Shown here in pieces: positions 17,397 through 25,484 of a stretch of 64,000 nt of DNA. The notes under the pieces were generated by a model that was not told the origin of the DNA, ran no database searches, and worked only from the letters and a program-made list of their open reading frames with translations. The position numbers and the translations under genes are program-made. This DNA comes from Paenibacillus phoenicis. Lineage in GTDB: Bacteria > Bacillota > Bacilli > Paenibacillales > Paenibacillaceae. Numbering within the stretch: position 1 is the first letter of the stretch; each line of letters opens with the position of its first letter. The stretch covers positions 4,101,001 to 4,165,000 of the forward strand of contig NZ_JAYERP010000001.1 of the NCBI RefSeq assembly GCF_034718895.1. The letters run 5' to 3'.

Positions 17397-18233
17397 ATGT
17401 CATTCGCAAAGGCAGAAGCAGAAGCCAAGAAGCTCGTTGTGGTTGTGCTGGATGGATTAAGATATGATGCGGCCCGCAAGTATCTCGGGTATATGGAGCA
17501 TCTTGTAGAGCAAGGGGAGGCGGCCTGCTATCAAGTGCAGTCGCAGCTGCCGAGCCTATCGCGCCCGCTCTATGAAGTGCTGCTGACCGGTACGCCGGTG
17601 ACCCGAAACGGCATTACGGCGAACCATATCAGCAGGCTAAGCCGGGAGCAAAGCGTGTTTCACCTTGCCGTCGCCGCGGGATTACGAACGGCTGCCGCCG
17701 CGTACCACTGGGTCAGTGAGCTGTACAACCGCGCGCCGTTTAACCCGGTGACCGACCGGCATCAACATGACGAGAAGCAGCCGATACAGCACGGGATTTT
17801 TTATTTCGAGGATCACTATCCAGACAGCCATCTGTTCCTTGATGCGGAGCATTTGCGCACAACGTACGACCCCAACTTCCTGTATATCCATTCGATGAAC
17901 ATCGACGATATGGGGCATAAGCACGGCGGGGAAAGCAAGCAGTATGAGGGCGCCGTCCGGACGGTGGATGGGATTCTGGCTACGCTGGTACCGCTGTGGA
18001 GATCGCAAGGGTATGAGATTATCGTCACATCCGATCACGGGATGAACGCGATGGGGCAACACGGCGGCACTCAGCCGGAGGAGCGCAACGTTCCGCTGTA
18101 TGTGTTTGGTGAGCTGCCGATTCCTTCGCCGAAGCTCCAGGGCGATCAGGGGCTGTCACAGCTCTACTTGGCTCCGCTGATGTGCCATTATCTAGGAATC
18201 GAGCCTTCCGAGGCCATGGTGAAATGGGAGTAG
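17397..18233 (+). CDS. Alkaline-phosphatase-superfamily phosphodiesterase/nucleotide pyrophosphatase-like enzyme
   Basis: A 278-residue cytoplasmic protein (no signal peptide) of the type I phosphodiesterase/nucleotide pyrophosphatase fold. Candidate metal ligands are the Asp in VVLDGLRYD, the Asp/His in DDMGHKHG, the Asp-His in TSDHGMN and the His in QHGGTQPEE; LPSLSRP may carry the nucleophile. It is smaller than classical alkaline phosphatases. The ATG at this position has AAGGGAGAGAGA upstream; the frame extends back into the regulator gene but without a ribosome site. Position after the importer suggests it hydrolyses the imported phosphoester or phosphonate. Exact substrate unknown. Confidence 0.8.
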   Translation: MSFAKAEAEAKKLVVVVLDGLRYDAARKYLGYMEHLVEQGEAACYQVQSQLPSLSRPLYEVLLTGTPVTRNGITANHISRLSREQSVFHLAVAAGLRTAAAAYHWVSELYNRAPFNPVTDRHQHDEKQPIQHGIFYFEDHYPDSHLFLDAEHLRTTYDPNFLYIHSMNIDDMGHKHGGESKQYEGAVRTVDGILATLVPLWRSQGYEIIVTSDHGMNAMGQHGGTQPEERNVPLYVFGELPIPSPKLQGDQGLSQLYLAPLMCHYLGIEPSEAMVKWE

Positions 18234-18250
18234 ACAGGAGGAGTTTGCGG

Positions 18251-19270
18251 ATGAAGGTTGATATGCATTTTCATCTGGAGGAAGGTCCGTATTCCTTGCG
18301 CTGGCTTTCGCGTACACTGCAAGGGTTGGCGGCGACCGAGCCGGGGCCGGATCCGGCCTTGGGGCATCATACGATCGAATATGCCGAGGAAATGACAAAG
18401 CTGTTGTCCCGGCGGATGGAGAAGGGATGTTATAGCGAAGAGTGGTTGGATCGCTACTTGATCCGGGGACGCGAACGCGGAATTCAGGAGTTTGGCGTCG
18501 TTGATCATTTATACCGGTTCCGGGAGTGTCGGCCATATTACGAAAAACACATGCTGCTGGACGACAGCCGGGTTGGCAAGCTGCAACGGGCCTGGTTGGA
18601 TCAGGTGTGCGTAGCTTCCATCCAGGATTTCGTTGACTTTGTGACGGAAGCGAAGAAGACGCGGCCCGATCTCGCGCTTGGCATCGAGGCGGATTTCTTC
18701 CCCGGCGGCGAAGCGGAGTTGGGCGAAATTTTGGCGGGTTATGATTGGGATTACGTGATTGGCTCGGTGCATTTCCTGGAAGGATGGGGGTTCGACAATC
18801 CGGAGGCCAAGACAGGCTTCGACGGCCGGGACCCCGTGCAAACGTACGCAGATTATTATGAATTGCTGCGGCAGGCCTGCGTCTCAGGGTTGTTTCACAT
18901 CATCGCGCACCCGGATAACTTGAAGGTGTTTGGGTTCCGGCCGGCCGATGAGAAGAAGCTGCTGCCGTATTACCGGAGCATCGCCAAGGAAATGGCGCGA
19001 AGCGGCGTAGCCACGGAGATCAATACCGGTCTCGCATACCGCTATCCTATCGCGGAGAGTTGCCCAAGCCCATTGTTCCTGTCCGTATTAGCCCATTACG
19101 GGGTCCCGTTGACGTTATCCTCGGACGCTCATTTTCCGGACGATATCGGTACGCTGCTTGATACGGCCTTGGCCGATGCGATCGATCAGGGATACAAGGA
19201 GATGGCAGTGTTTCGAGACGGGAAGCGGCGGATGGTGCCGATCTTCGCAAATCACACAGCGGCCAAGTAG
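18251..19270 (+). CDS. PHP-domain phosphoesterase (HisJ/histidinol-phosphatase-like)
   Basis: A 339-residue PHP-fold metal-dependent phosphoesterase. The metal-binding motifs are visible in order: DMHFHLEEG at the N-terminus, VDHLYRF, GIEADFFPG, GSVHFLEGW, IIAHPDNLKVFG and SSDAHFPDDIG. GGAGG precedes the ATG; an upstream extension into the previous gene is unlikely. Although annotated relatives act on histidinol phosphate, no histidine genes are nearby and the DeoR-ABC-phosphodiesterase context suggests that it completes dephosphorylation of the imported ester. That role is inferred. Confidence 0.82.
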   Translation: MKVDMHFHLEEGPYSLRWLSRTLQGLAATEPGPDPALGHHTIEYAEEMTKLLSRRMEKGCYSEEWLDRYLIRGRERGIQEFGVVDHLYRFRECRPYYEKHMLLDDSRVGKLQRAWLDQVCVASIQDFVDFVTEAKKTRPDLALGIEADFFPGGEAELGEILAGYDWDYVIGSVHFLEGWGFDNPEAKTGFDGRDPVQTYADYYELLRQACVSGLFHIIAHPDNLKVFGFRPADEKKLLPYYRSIAKEMARSGVATEINTGLAYRYPIAESCPSPLFLSVLAHYGVPLTLSSDAHFPDDIGTLLDTALADAIDQGYKEMAVFRDGKRRMVPIFANHTAAK

Positions 19271-19347
19271 GGGGCTTGCCAACCTCGCCTGCATAGAACC
19301 ACGCTTTTCCGCGCAAGTTACCTAAAAAACAGGGAGGAGCGTGCATC

Positions 19348-19497
19348 ATGCAGCAAGATTACGTATTCACGGATCTGGAAGGCCGGGAGTCGTTAGTTCA
19401 GGAGATTCGGAAGCTGGAAGAAAAAATCGAGCAGTCCATCGGAGAGAAGGTCAATCTGATCGCATATTCCGAGAAAAAAGAGCAGCCAAATCACTAG
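19348..19497 (+). CDS. Small protein of unknown function, 49 residues
   Basis: An ATG with GGGAGGA ten bases upstream opens a 49-codon frame rich in charged residues, starting MQQDYVFTDLEGRESL and containing EIRKLEEKIEQ, which looks like a short amphipathic helix. There is no membrane segment or signal peptide. A terminator follows at 19570. The ribosome site, codon use like the neighbours and placement in a defined transcription unit support a real gene. I do not recognise the family. Confidence 0.6.
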   Translation: MQQDYVFTDLEGRESLVQEIRKLEEKIEQSIGEKVNLIAYSEKKEQPNH

Positions 19498-19569
19498 AAC
19501 GCCATTTGCGAATTTGAGGATCGGTTGATCCCATGGTTCATGCGGTCTGCGATAACGCTTGTACGGGAT

Positions 19570-19595
19570 AGCGCCCTTAGGGGCGTTTTTATTTT
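19570..19595 (+). terminator. Rho-independent terminator before pspA
   Basis: AGCGCCC pairs with GGGCGTT (five strong pairs plus weaker closing pairs), followed by TTTTTATTTT. Confidence 0.65.
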
Positions 19596-19616
19596 GCCCT
19601 GCCTTTGGTACCGCAA

Positions 19617-19643
19617 TGAAACCAATCGGTTGGATCTGATGTA
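19617..19643 (+). promoter_or_regulatory. Sigma-W-like ECF promoter of the pspA-ydjGHI operon
   Basis: TGAAAC at 19617-19622 and TGTA at 19640-19643 are separated by 17 bases, close to the sigma-W consensus TGAAAC-N16/17-CGTA. It lies 37 bases before the pspA start. The orthologous operon in Bacillus subtilis belongs to the sigma-W regulon, which supports the call. Confidence 0.6.
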
Positions 19644-19680
19644 TTATTAAGTAAGTGACCAACTGAAGGAGGGACGGGAA

Positions 19681-20370
19681 GTGGGGATGTTGTCGAGATT
19701 TAAAGATGTGATGCGGTCGAATCTTTCCGCCATGCTGGAGGGTTCGCAGGATCCGGCGGCGACGGTGGATGAATACCTGCGTCAATTACGGCTGGATTTA
19801 GGGCAGGTCAAGGCGGAGTCAGCTGCGGTTCAGGCGGCGGAAGACCGGGCGAATCGCGCGCTGGACGAATGCGCCGAGGAAGTCCGGAAGCTGCAGCGGT
19901 ATGCGGAGAAGGCGGTGGAATCGGGCGATGAATCTGCCGCGCTAAAATTCCTGGAGCGGAAGGCGAAGCAGGCGGAACGGCTGCAGGAGCTGCAGACGGC
20001 CTATGAGCAAGCAGCGAATCAGGCCGCCCAGATGAAGCAGATGGAGGAGAGGCTGGTCTCCGATCTGCAGAAGCTGGAAGCGCGGCAAGCGACGCTTAAG
20101 AGCAAGCTGGCAGAGGCCGCTGCGTTGAACAAGGCCCAGGCTGCTGGGGGAACAGAAGCGGCGCTTCGCGAGCTGGAGGCGAAGGCCGATCAAGCGTTGA
20201 ATGAAGCGATGGCTTTGGCGGAGCTTCGGGCGGGATCGCAGGAAGACGATCTGGACGCTATCTTCGCGGAGCTGGAGAAGAGCAATGCTGCGGGAGCGAA
20301 GCCGGAGGAAGCAACAGCATCGACTCCTGAAGATGAACTAGCGGCGCTCAAGGCGAAATTAAATAAATGA
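19681..20370 (+). CDS. pspA: Phage shock protein A / IM30 family membrane-stress protein
   Basis: A 229-residue, almost entirely helical protein of the PspA/IM30 (ESCRT-III-like) family: an N-terminal amphipathic helix (MLSRFKDVMRSNLSAMLE) and long charged Ala/Glu/Lys coiled coils, with the conserved start region QDPAATVDEYLRQLRLDL. Such proteins bind stressed membranes from the cytoplasm and form oligomers. The GTG start has AAGGAGGG seven bases upstream. It leads a four-gene operon (pspA, ydjG, ydjH, ydjI order as in Bacillus subtilis) behind a sigma-W-like promoter. Confidence 0.88.
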   Translation: MGMLSRFKDVMRSNLSAMLEGSQDPAATVDEYLRQLRLDLGQVKAESAAVQAAEDRANRALDECAEEVRKLQRYAEKAVESGDESAALKFLERKAKQAERLQELQTAYEQAANQAAQMKQMEERLVSDLQKLEARQATLKSKLAEAAALNKAQAAGGTEAALRELEAKADQALNEAMALAELRAGSQEDDLDAIFAELEKSNAAGAKPEEATASTPEDELAALKAKLNK

Positions 20371-20401
20371 GCTACCTGAACTTGATTTTGGATGGATTGA
20401 G

Positions 20402-21442
20402 GTGAACGATTTGCCGGTCATTGAATACAAATGTCCGAGCTGCGGCAGCGGCATGACGTTTGACAGCACAACAGGTATGCTGTCCTGTCCAAGCTGCGGT
20501 CGCAAGGACAACATCGAGCAACTTCCCGACCCATTGAAGCAACAGGTGTTCACGGAGGACGAGGTTCGGGAATACCACTGCGAAAGCTGCGGGGCGGTCA
20601 TCGTAACGGAGCCGGAAACCAGCGCAACGACGTGCAGCTTTTGCGGTTCCGCTGTGGTGCTTAGCGATCGCCTGACCGGGAAGCTGGCGCCGCAGCAGGT
20701 GATCCCTTTTGCGATCAGCAAGGAAGAAGCGATGGCGGCTTTCAAGAAATGGTGCCGAAAAGGGCTGCTTACGCCCCGCGGCTTCATGACCGCGAACCGC
20801 ATCCAGGGGATTACCGGAATGTACGTGCCGTTCTGGCTGTACGATTTGCTGAACAATATCGATGTTCGCGGCCGAGGAACGAAGGTAAGAAGCTATCGCC
20901 GAGGCGATTATCAATATACCGAAACCGATCATTACGAGTTTTACCGGAGAATTCGGCTGAATTATGTCCGGCTGCCGATCGATGCCTCGGCGAAGATGGA
21001 CGATGAGCTGATGGATAAGCTGGAGCCTTTTCCCTACGACCAATTAAAGACGTTTAAGACGCCATATCTTGCGGGATACATTGCTGAAAAATACAACTAT
21101 ACCAGCGAGCAGCTTACCCCGAGAGCTCGGGAAAAAACGATGCCTTATATCGAATCCTATATTTCTTCAACCGTTTCCGAATACACGACGGTAAGCTACG
21201 CGGACAAACAGATCGATACGACGGTCAAACGAGCGAATTATGTGCTGCTTCCGGTCTGGATGGTCTATTACAACTACAAGGGGAAGCAGTACACGTTCGC
21301 GATGAACGGCCAAACAGGCAAAGTGGTCGGAAAGCCGCCGCTAAGCAAAGGGAAAATGGCGGCATGGTTTGCCGGCGTTTCGGCCCTCTCTTTTGTTGGA
21401 CTTAAAATATTGGCCTGGCTGTGGGGAGGCGTATTCTTATGA
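20402..21442 (+). CDS. ydjG: YdjG-like zinc-ribbon membrane protein
   Basis: A 346-residue protein with two Cys4 zinc ribbons at the N-terminus: CPSC/CPSC (about residues 11-32) and CESC/CSFC (about 52-75). A central uncharacterised domain follows, then one hydrophobic C-terminal segment (AAWFAGVSALSFVGLKILAWLWGG) that likely anchors it. It matches the gene after pspA in the B. subtilis operon, whose products work with PspA at the membrane. GTG start with TTGAGG upstream; the stop overlaps the next gene as ATGA. Confidence 0.75.
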   Translation: MNDLPVIEYKCPSCGSGMTFDSTTGMLSCPSCGRKDNIEQLPDPLKQQVFTEDEVREYHCESCGAVIVTEPETSATTCSFCGSAVVLSDRLTGKLAPQQVIPFAISKEEAMAAFKKWCRKGLLTPRGFMTANRIQGITGMYVPFWLYDLLNNIDVRGRGTKVRSYRRGDYQYTETDHYEFYRRIRLNYVRLPIDASAKMDDELMDKLEPFPYDQLKTFKTPYLAGYIAEKYNYTSEQLTPRAREKTMPYIESYISSTVSEYTTVSYADKQIDTTVKRANYVLLPVWMVYYNYKGKQYTFAMNGQTGKVVGKPPLSKGKMAAWFAGVSALSFVGLKILAWLWGGVFL

Positions 21443-22242
21443 ACAAGCGATGGGTCGTGGTGTACTCGTTGCTGCTCTTGATCATGCTAAATATGCTGAC
21501 CCCGTTAACGGCTCAGGCTGAATCGCCGCTTGCGAATAAGCAGCTGATTTATGACGAGGCCGAACTTCTCTCTCCGGGAGAAATTGAAGACCTAAACGCG
21601 TTGGCGAATGAATATGGGCCCAAAAGAGAGCTCGACATCATCATCTATACCACGGACAATCCTGAAGGCGAGGATGTTGTGAAGCTGACGGAGGATTTCT
21701 ACGATGAACGGGCTCCGGGTTACGACAAACCGCATGGCAACGCCGTGATTTTGACGTTGGATATGCTGAACCGGGATCTATATCTGGCAGGGTTCTATAA
21801 AGGGGAGAAATACCTGGACGACAGCCGTTTGGACAAAATCCGCAACAAGATTACCCCGATGCTGTCCGCAGGCGATTATCACGGTGCGTTTGCAGAATAC
21901 ATACGCACGGCCTACCGGTACGCGGAGTTTCGGCCGGGGGTGAATCCGGATAACCCGCTGTTCAACACCGGCATTCAGCTTGTGATTGCACTGGTGATCG
22001 GGGCGGGGGTCGTCTTCATGATGGCGTTCCGAAGCGGCGGTCGGATCACGGTGAGCGGTCGTACCTATGAGGATTCGGCCAATTCTGGCGTCATTTGGCG
22101 ACAAGACAATTATCTGCATACGACGGTAACGAAGACGAAGATTGAGAGCAGCAACAGCGGCGGCGGTGGCAGCAGTGGAGGTGGCGGCGGCGGTACAACC
22201 AGCGGCGGACACTCCCATAGCGGAAGCCGAGGATCATTTTAA
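21439..22242 (+). CDS. ydjH: YdjH-like TPM-domain protein
   Basis: A 267-residue protein with a signal peptide (cleavage near AQAES), an extracellular TPM domain (YDEAELLSPGEIEDLNALANEYG to RTAYRYAEF, roughly residues 38-165), a transmembrane helix (LVIALVIGAGVVFMMAF) and a Gly/Ser/His-rich tail ending GSRGSF, a tail type common to this family. TPM proteins are implicated in membrane-stress or repair complexes. It sits between ydjG and ydjI with translational coupling to the former. Confidence 0.8.
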   Translation: MNKRWVVVYSLLLLIMLNMLTPLTAQAESPLANKQLIYDEAELLSPGEIEDLNALANEYGPKRELDIIIYTTDNPEGEDVVKLTEDFYDERAPGYDKPHGNAVILTLDMLNRDLYLAGFYKGEKYLDDSRLDKIRNKITPMLSAGDYHGAFAEYIRTAYRYAEFRPGVNPDNPLFNTGIQLVIALVIGAGVVFMMAFRSGGRITVSGRTYEDSANSGVIWRQDNYLHTTVTKTKIESSNSGGGGSSGGGGGGTTSGGHSHSGSRGSF

Positions 22243-22263
22243 AGGAAGGGGCAGGAAGAGCTG

Positions 22264-23298
22264 ATGAGTTTTTTTAAGAGCCAATTTGCCAATGTCGTGG
22301 AGTGGGAAGAATTCCGGGACGACATGATTTTCTGGAAATGGAGCAACCGTGAAATTAAAAAAGGGAGTAAGCTGATCATCCGCTCGGGGCAGGACGCGAT
22401 TTTTATGAATAACGGGAAAATCGAGGGGATTTTTAAGGAGGAAGGCGAATATAACATTGCCTCGGAGATCGTGCCGTTCCTGTCCACGCTGAAGGGGTTT
22501 AAGTTCGGCTTCAACAGCGGGATGCGGGTTGAGGTGTTGTTCGTCAATACAAAGGAGTTTACCGTCCGGTGGGGCACGCAAAATCCGGTGTTAATCCCTA
22601 CGCCGCAGCTCCCCGGGGGGATGCCGATTCGTGCGAACGGCACGTTTAACTTCAAGGTCAACGACTATGTGACCTTAATCGATAAGATTGCAGGGGTCAA
22701 GCAAAGCTATTTGGTGGAGGACGTCAAGCTTCGGATCACCTCCGTGCTCGATCAACTGCTGATGAAGTGGATTAGCCGGGAAGGCAAAGATATGTTTAAT
22801 CTGCAGGCTAACGCCGCGGAGATCGCACGAGGCATTCGGGAAGACCTCGATATGCAGGTCATGGACGACGGGTTGGCCATCACAGGCTTCCAGGTGATGA
22901 GCTTCAGTTATCCGAAGGAAATTCAGGAGATGATCACGAAGACGGCGTCGCATGAAATGATCGGCAATTTAGCGAAATACCAGCAGGTCAGCATGACGGA
23001 CGGCATCGCCTCAGGCAAGGTGCAAGGCGGCGGGGCCGCTTCGGATATGGCGGGGATGATGATGGGGATGAACCTGGCCAAGGAAATGATGAAAAACCTG
23101 AATCCGGAACCGGGTCAGGGGAAAGATCATCCGCAGCCGCAGTCCCAGTCGCAAAACTCGGGGGCGAGCCAACCGTCGCAACCTGCAGCGCCTTCCGCCT
23201 CGGAAGCGGACTCTAAGCGGCCGAACTTCTGTCCCAACTGCGGGAATAAGAACGAAGGCGCGAACTTCTGTCCGAATTGCGGGCAGAAGCTGGTGTAG
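22264..23298 (+). CDS. ydjI: YdjI-like SPFH-domain protein with C-terminal zinc ribbon
   Basis: A 344-residue protein. An SPFH (virion-core/stomatin-like) domain covers about residues 20-240, followed by a Met/Gly and Gln/Ser/Pro-rich linker and a C-terminal zinc ribbon (FCPNCGNKNEGANFCPNCG, last about 25 residues). In B. subtilis the YdjGHI proteins help recruit PspA to the membrane; the same gene order here implies a conserved complex. GGAAGGGGC precedes the ATG, 21 bases after ydjH. A terminator closes the operon. Confidence 0.82.
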   Translation: MSFFKSQFANVVEWEEFRDDMIFWKWSNREIKKGSKLIIRSGQDAIFMNNGKIEGIFKEEGEYNIASEIVPFLSTLKGFKFGFNSGMRVEVLFVNTKEFTVRWGTQNPVLIPTPQLPGGMPIRANGTFNFKVNDYVTLIDKIAGVKQSYLVEDVKLRITSVLDQLLMKWISREGKDMFNLQANAAEIARGIREDLDMQVMDDGLAITGFQVMSFSYPKEIQEMITKTASHEMIGNLAKYQQVSMTDGIASGKVQGGGAASDMAGMMMGMNLAKEMMKNLNPEPGQGKDHPQPQSQSQNSGASQPSQPAAPSASEADSKRPNFCPNCGNKNEGANFCPNCGQKLV

Positions 23299-23310
23299 GC
23301 GCATACGAGA

Positions 23311-23347
23311 AAACCCGCCTAAGCATAAACGGCTCGGGCGGGTTTTT
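23311..23347 (+). terminator. Terminator of the pspA-ydjGHI operon
   Basis: AAACCCGCC pairs with GGCGGGTTT followed by TT (five T in all). The four A on the left side give a weaker T-run for the convergent mscL gene, so it may act in both directions. Confidence 0.8.
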
Positions 23348-23360
23348 GGCTTCAAAGGAG

Positions 23361-23756
23361 TCACTTCTCCTCCAACGCTCTTTGCTTTAACAAATCACGG
23401 ATTTCGGCCAGCAGCACCTCTTCTTTGGAAGGGGCGGGCGGCGCTTCGGACTTGGGCTCCTCTTTCTCTTTGCGTCTCAGTTTGTTGATACCCTTGACGA
23501 AGAGGAAGATGGAGAAGGAGACAATAAAGAAATCGATGACGGTTTGCAGGAAAGCTCCGTATTTCAACACCGTGTCTCCGTATTGAAACTGTAACTCTTT
23601 CAAGTTAATACCGCCTACCAGCAACCCGATAACCGGCATCAGCATGTCGTTGACCAGGGAAGTCACGATGTTTCCGAAGGCGGCACCAATAATCACCCCG
23701 ATGGCCAGATCAAGCACGTTCCCTTTGAGCGCAAAGGCTTTAAATTCCTTCCACAT
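23361..23756 (-). CDS. mscL: Large-conductance mechanosensitive channel MscL
   Basis: A 131-residue channel, the usual MscL length. The N-terminus [27 protein letters not shown] and the first helix with NDMLMP, plus the second helix ([19 protein letters not shown]), are family hallmarks; the C-terminal helix [12 protein letters not shown] forms the cytoplasmic bundle. It opens under osmotic downshock to release solutes. A longer frame extends 32 codons upstream but the MWKEF start is the conserved one. Confidence 0.96.
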   Translation of the reverse strand: MWKEFKAFALKGNVLDLAIGVIIGAAFGNIVTSLVNDMLMPVIGLLVGGINLKELQFQYGDTVLKYGAFLQTVIDFFIVSFSIFLFVKGINKLRRKEKEEPKSEAPPAPSKEEVLLAEIRDLLKQRALEEK

Positions 23757-23842
23757 GATGGAGTACCTCGCATTCGGCATAATATTAGCAGTATACCATA
23801 AGCGAACCGGAGGTAGTCCATAGGAGGGAAGGCAGGGTGTTC

Positions 23843-24026
23843 TAACGGACACTAGAGACGTTAATAGGGAGCCATCGGGGACTTCTGGAACGTAACGGAC
23901 AGAGATGACGTTATTTCAGGGTAGTCACCGTGAATTGCAGCTCTCCAAGCCGAATAAGGCCCGTGAAGTCCGTTACACTGGGAAATACCCGGGAAATGTG
24001 CGAATAAGGTCATTACGGTCCGTTAC
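23843..24026. repeat. Second cluster of four 25-base intergenic repeat elements
   Basis: Units at 23843-23867, 23893-23917, 23952-23976 and 24002-24026. The first two read TAACGGAC-N6-GACGTTAWT; the last two are inverted and read GAATAAGG(C/T)C-N6-GTCCGTTAC. All keep exactly six variable bases between conserved arms, as in the cluster at 12226-12425. Units one and two are 50 bases apart, as are units three and four. A short 12-base tandem (CCCCTCACTCAG/CCCCTCACTCGG, 24080-24103) follows. The 383-base gap holds no gene. Confidence 0.65.
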
Positions 24027-24139
24027 GTGTTAAGGCAAGCAGTTACAGCAATAGCTACTGCGGCCAACTCGTTACGCGGCCCCTCACTCAGCCCCTCACT
24101 CGGCCCGATGCTCGCCTTGCCGAGGTCCCGCGCCTCACC

Positions 24140-25048
24140 CTACAGCTCGTCCGCCAAGCCAAGCAAGGCGATCCCCGCCAGCACGAGTACGATGACTGCA
24201 TATTGCAGCCGGCTGAGCCGTTCTTTAAGGAACAGGCGGGATAAAATCACCGAGAAGACGCTGTACGAAGCGATCAGCGGAGCCGCCACGATGGCGTTGC
24301 TGGCCATAGCGAATACGTAGAAGAACTGGCCGGCCGTCTCGAAGATCGCGGCAACGCCTTTGACGCGTTCTCTCCAGAGGTTGAACCGCTGTTTTTTGAC
24401 CGCAACCAAGTAGATATAGACCACCGCAGCACACAGGAAAAACGTGAACTCGTAAGCCAGAAGTGCAGCATCTTCCCCAATCAGCTTCAGCTCGTCCAGA
24501 TAAATGCCGTCGGCAAACGTGCCTAAGCCGTCAAGCAGACAGTACAGCAGCGGAAAGGTGATCGCCATCACGCCGATTTGATATTTGGCGTTAAGGTTCT
24601 CAGTCCCGGATTTCAGAGCCATTCGCTCTTCCTGCTTCTCCAGAATGGCCAGCCCTACAACGCCGAAGGTAATGATCGCTACCCCTGTAATGTCCATCCA
24701 TCCGAGATCATGGGGGAAGAACAGATACAGCAGGATCGCTGTCACCGCCCCGGACGAGTTCTGTACCGGCGATGCGATGGAAAGCTCGATGTACCGGAGC
24801 CCGAAGTAGCCGATCGCCATCGATAAGATGTACAGCGCCGATACCGGCAAATAACGAATCATATCGATCGGATCAAAGGACAGCCCTTGGATCAACAGAT
24901 AGGCTGTGCCGTGAATCCCCATCACCAGACCCACCATGACGACGATTTTCAGATGACTGAACGGGTCCCGGCTGTCGCTGCCTTTTTTATAGAACAGATC
25001 GGCACTCCCCCAAGCTAGAGACGTCAGTAGTGCAAATAGAAACCACAT
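24140..25048 (-). CDS. EamA-family (DMT superfamily) transporter
   Basis: A 302-residue membrane protein with about ten predicted helices in two EamA repeats; the N-terminus (WFLFALLTSLAWGSADLFYKKG) and the helix ending each repeat (SPVQNSSGAVTAILLYLFF; APLIASYSVFSVILSRLFLKERLS) are typical. Members export or import small metabolites; the substrate is not predictable. It appears monocistronic. Downstream lies the repeat cluster; no terminator is obvious. Confidence 0.85.
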   Translation of the reverse strand: MWFLFALLTSLAWGSADLFYKKGSDSRDPFSHLKIVVMVGLVMGIHGTAYLLIQGLSFDPIDMIRYLPVSALYILSMAIGYFGLRYIELSIASPVQNSSGAVTAILLYLFFPHDLGWMDITGVAIITFGVVGLAILEKQEERMALKSGTENLNAKYQIGVMAITFPLLYCLLDGLGTFADGIYLDELKLIGEDAALLAYEFTFFLCAAVVYIYLVAVKKQRFNLWRERVKGVAAIFETAGQFFYVFAMASNAIVAAPLIASYSVFSVILSRLFLKERLSRLQYAVIVLVLAGIALLGLADEL

Positions 25049-25154
25049 GTCTTTGCTCCTTCCATGAAAATAACAATCTTACTGATTATACAAACCAGCC
25101 TGCGGGGAGTGTCTATGAAAAAACTTACCGTGAGCCGGCCGCACCCCGTAAAAA

Positions 25155-25168
25155 TGCAAACGCTCTCT
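25155..25168. promoter_or_regulatory. Possible cre-like box
   Basis: TGCAAACGCTCTCT matches 12 of 14 cre consensus positions, in the gap between the divergent transporter gene and a small membrane protein gene. A single imperfect match, so weak. Confidence 0.2.
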
Positions 25169-25238
25169 ACTTATGGTAAAATGCTACTAACATGAAATCA
25201 TAGATTCGTTGAAAATAAAGGGGCAGGAGTGTCGCGGT

Positions 25239-25427
25239 ATGAGAGGATATAACTTGTGGCGGCCGGTATTTTTGATCTTGATCGCGCTGCTGACCAACGG
25301 TTTGGTGACGAACCTTTGCATCTTGTTTGGAATGTCGACTGAAGCTGCCGGGAATATCGGATTCGTGGCGATGATGCTCGCCGCTTTGATCGTGTATACC
25401 CGATTTTCGAAGAACCGCCGCAAGTAA
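25239..25427 (+). CDS. Small membrane protein of unknown function, 62 residues
   Basis: Two hydrophobic segments (PVFLILIALLTNGLVTNLCILFG and GNIGFVAMMLAALIVYTRF) joined by a short loop, with a basic C-terminus KNRRK, predict a hairpin membrane protein with both ends in the cytoplasm. AGGAG lies nine bases before the ATG; the frame also extends ten codons upstream to a TTG without a ribosome site. A good terminator follows immediately, supporting a genuine gene. Family not recognised. Confidence 0.65.
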   Translation: MRGYNLWRPVFLILIALLTNGLVTNLCILFGMSTEAAGNIGFVAMMLAALIVYTRFSKNRRK

Positions 25428-25431
25428 TAGA

Positions 25432-25466
25432 CAAAGAGACGCAGGATTTGCGTCTCTTTGTTGTTT
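25432..25466 (+). terminator. Rho-independent terminator
   Basis: CAAAGAGACGCA pairs with TGCGTCTCTTTG over a five-base loop, followed by TTGTTT. The symmetric stem could also serve the convergent gene. Confidence 0.8.
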
Positions 25467-25484
25467 GGAGCCATTCCTAATAGG

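Noticed and set aside
23843..24026. Possible CRISPR-like array
   Set aside because: Units occur in both orientations, are only partly conserved and have irregular spacing between pairs; there are no cas genes and no unique-spacer pattern.
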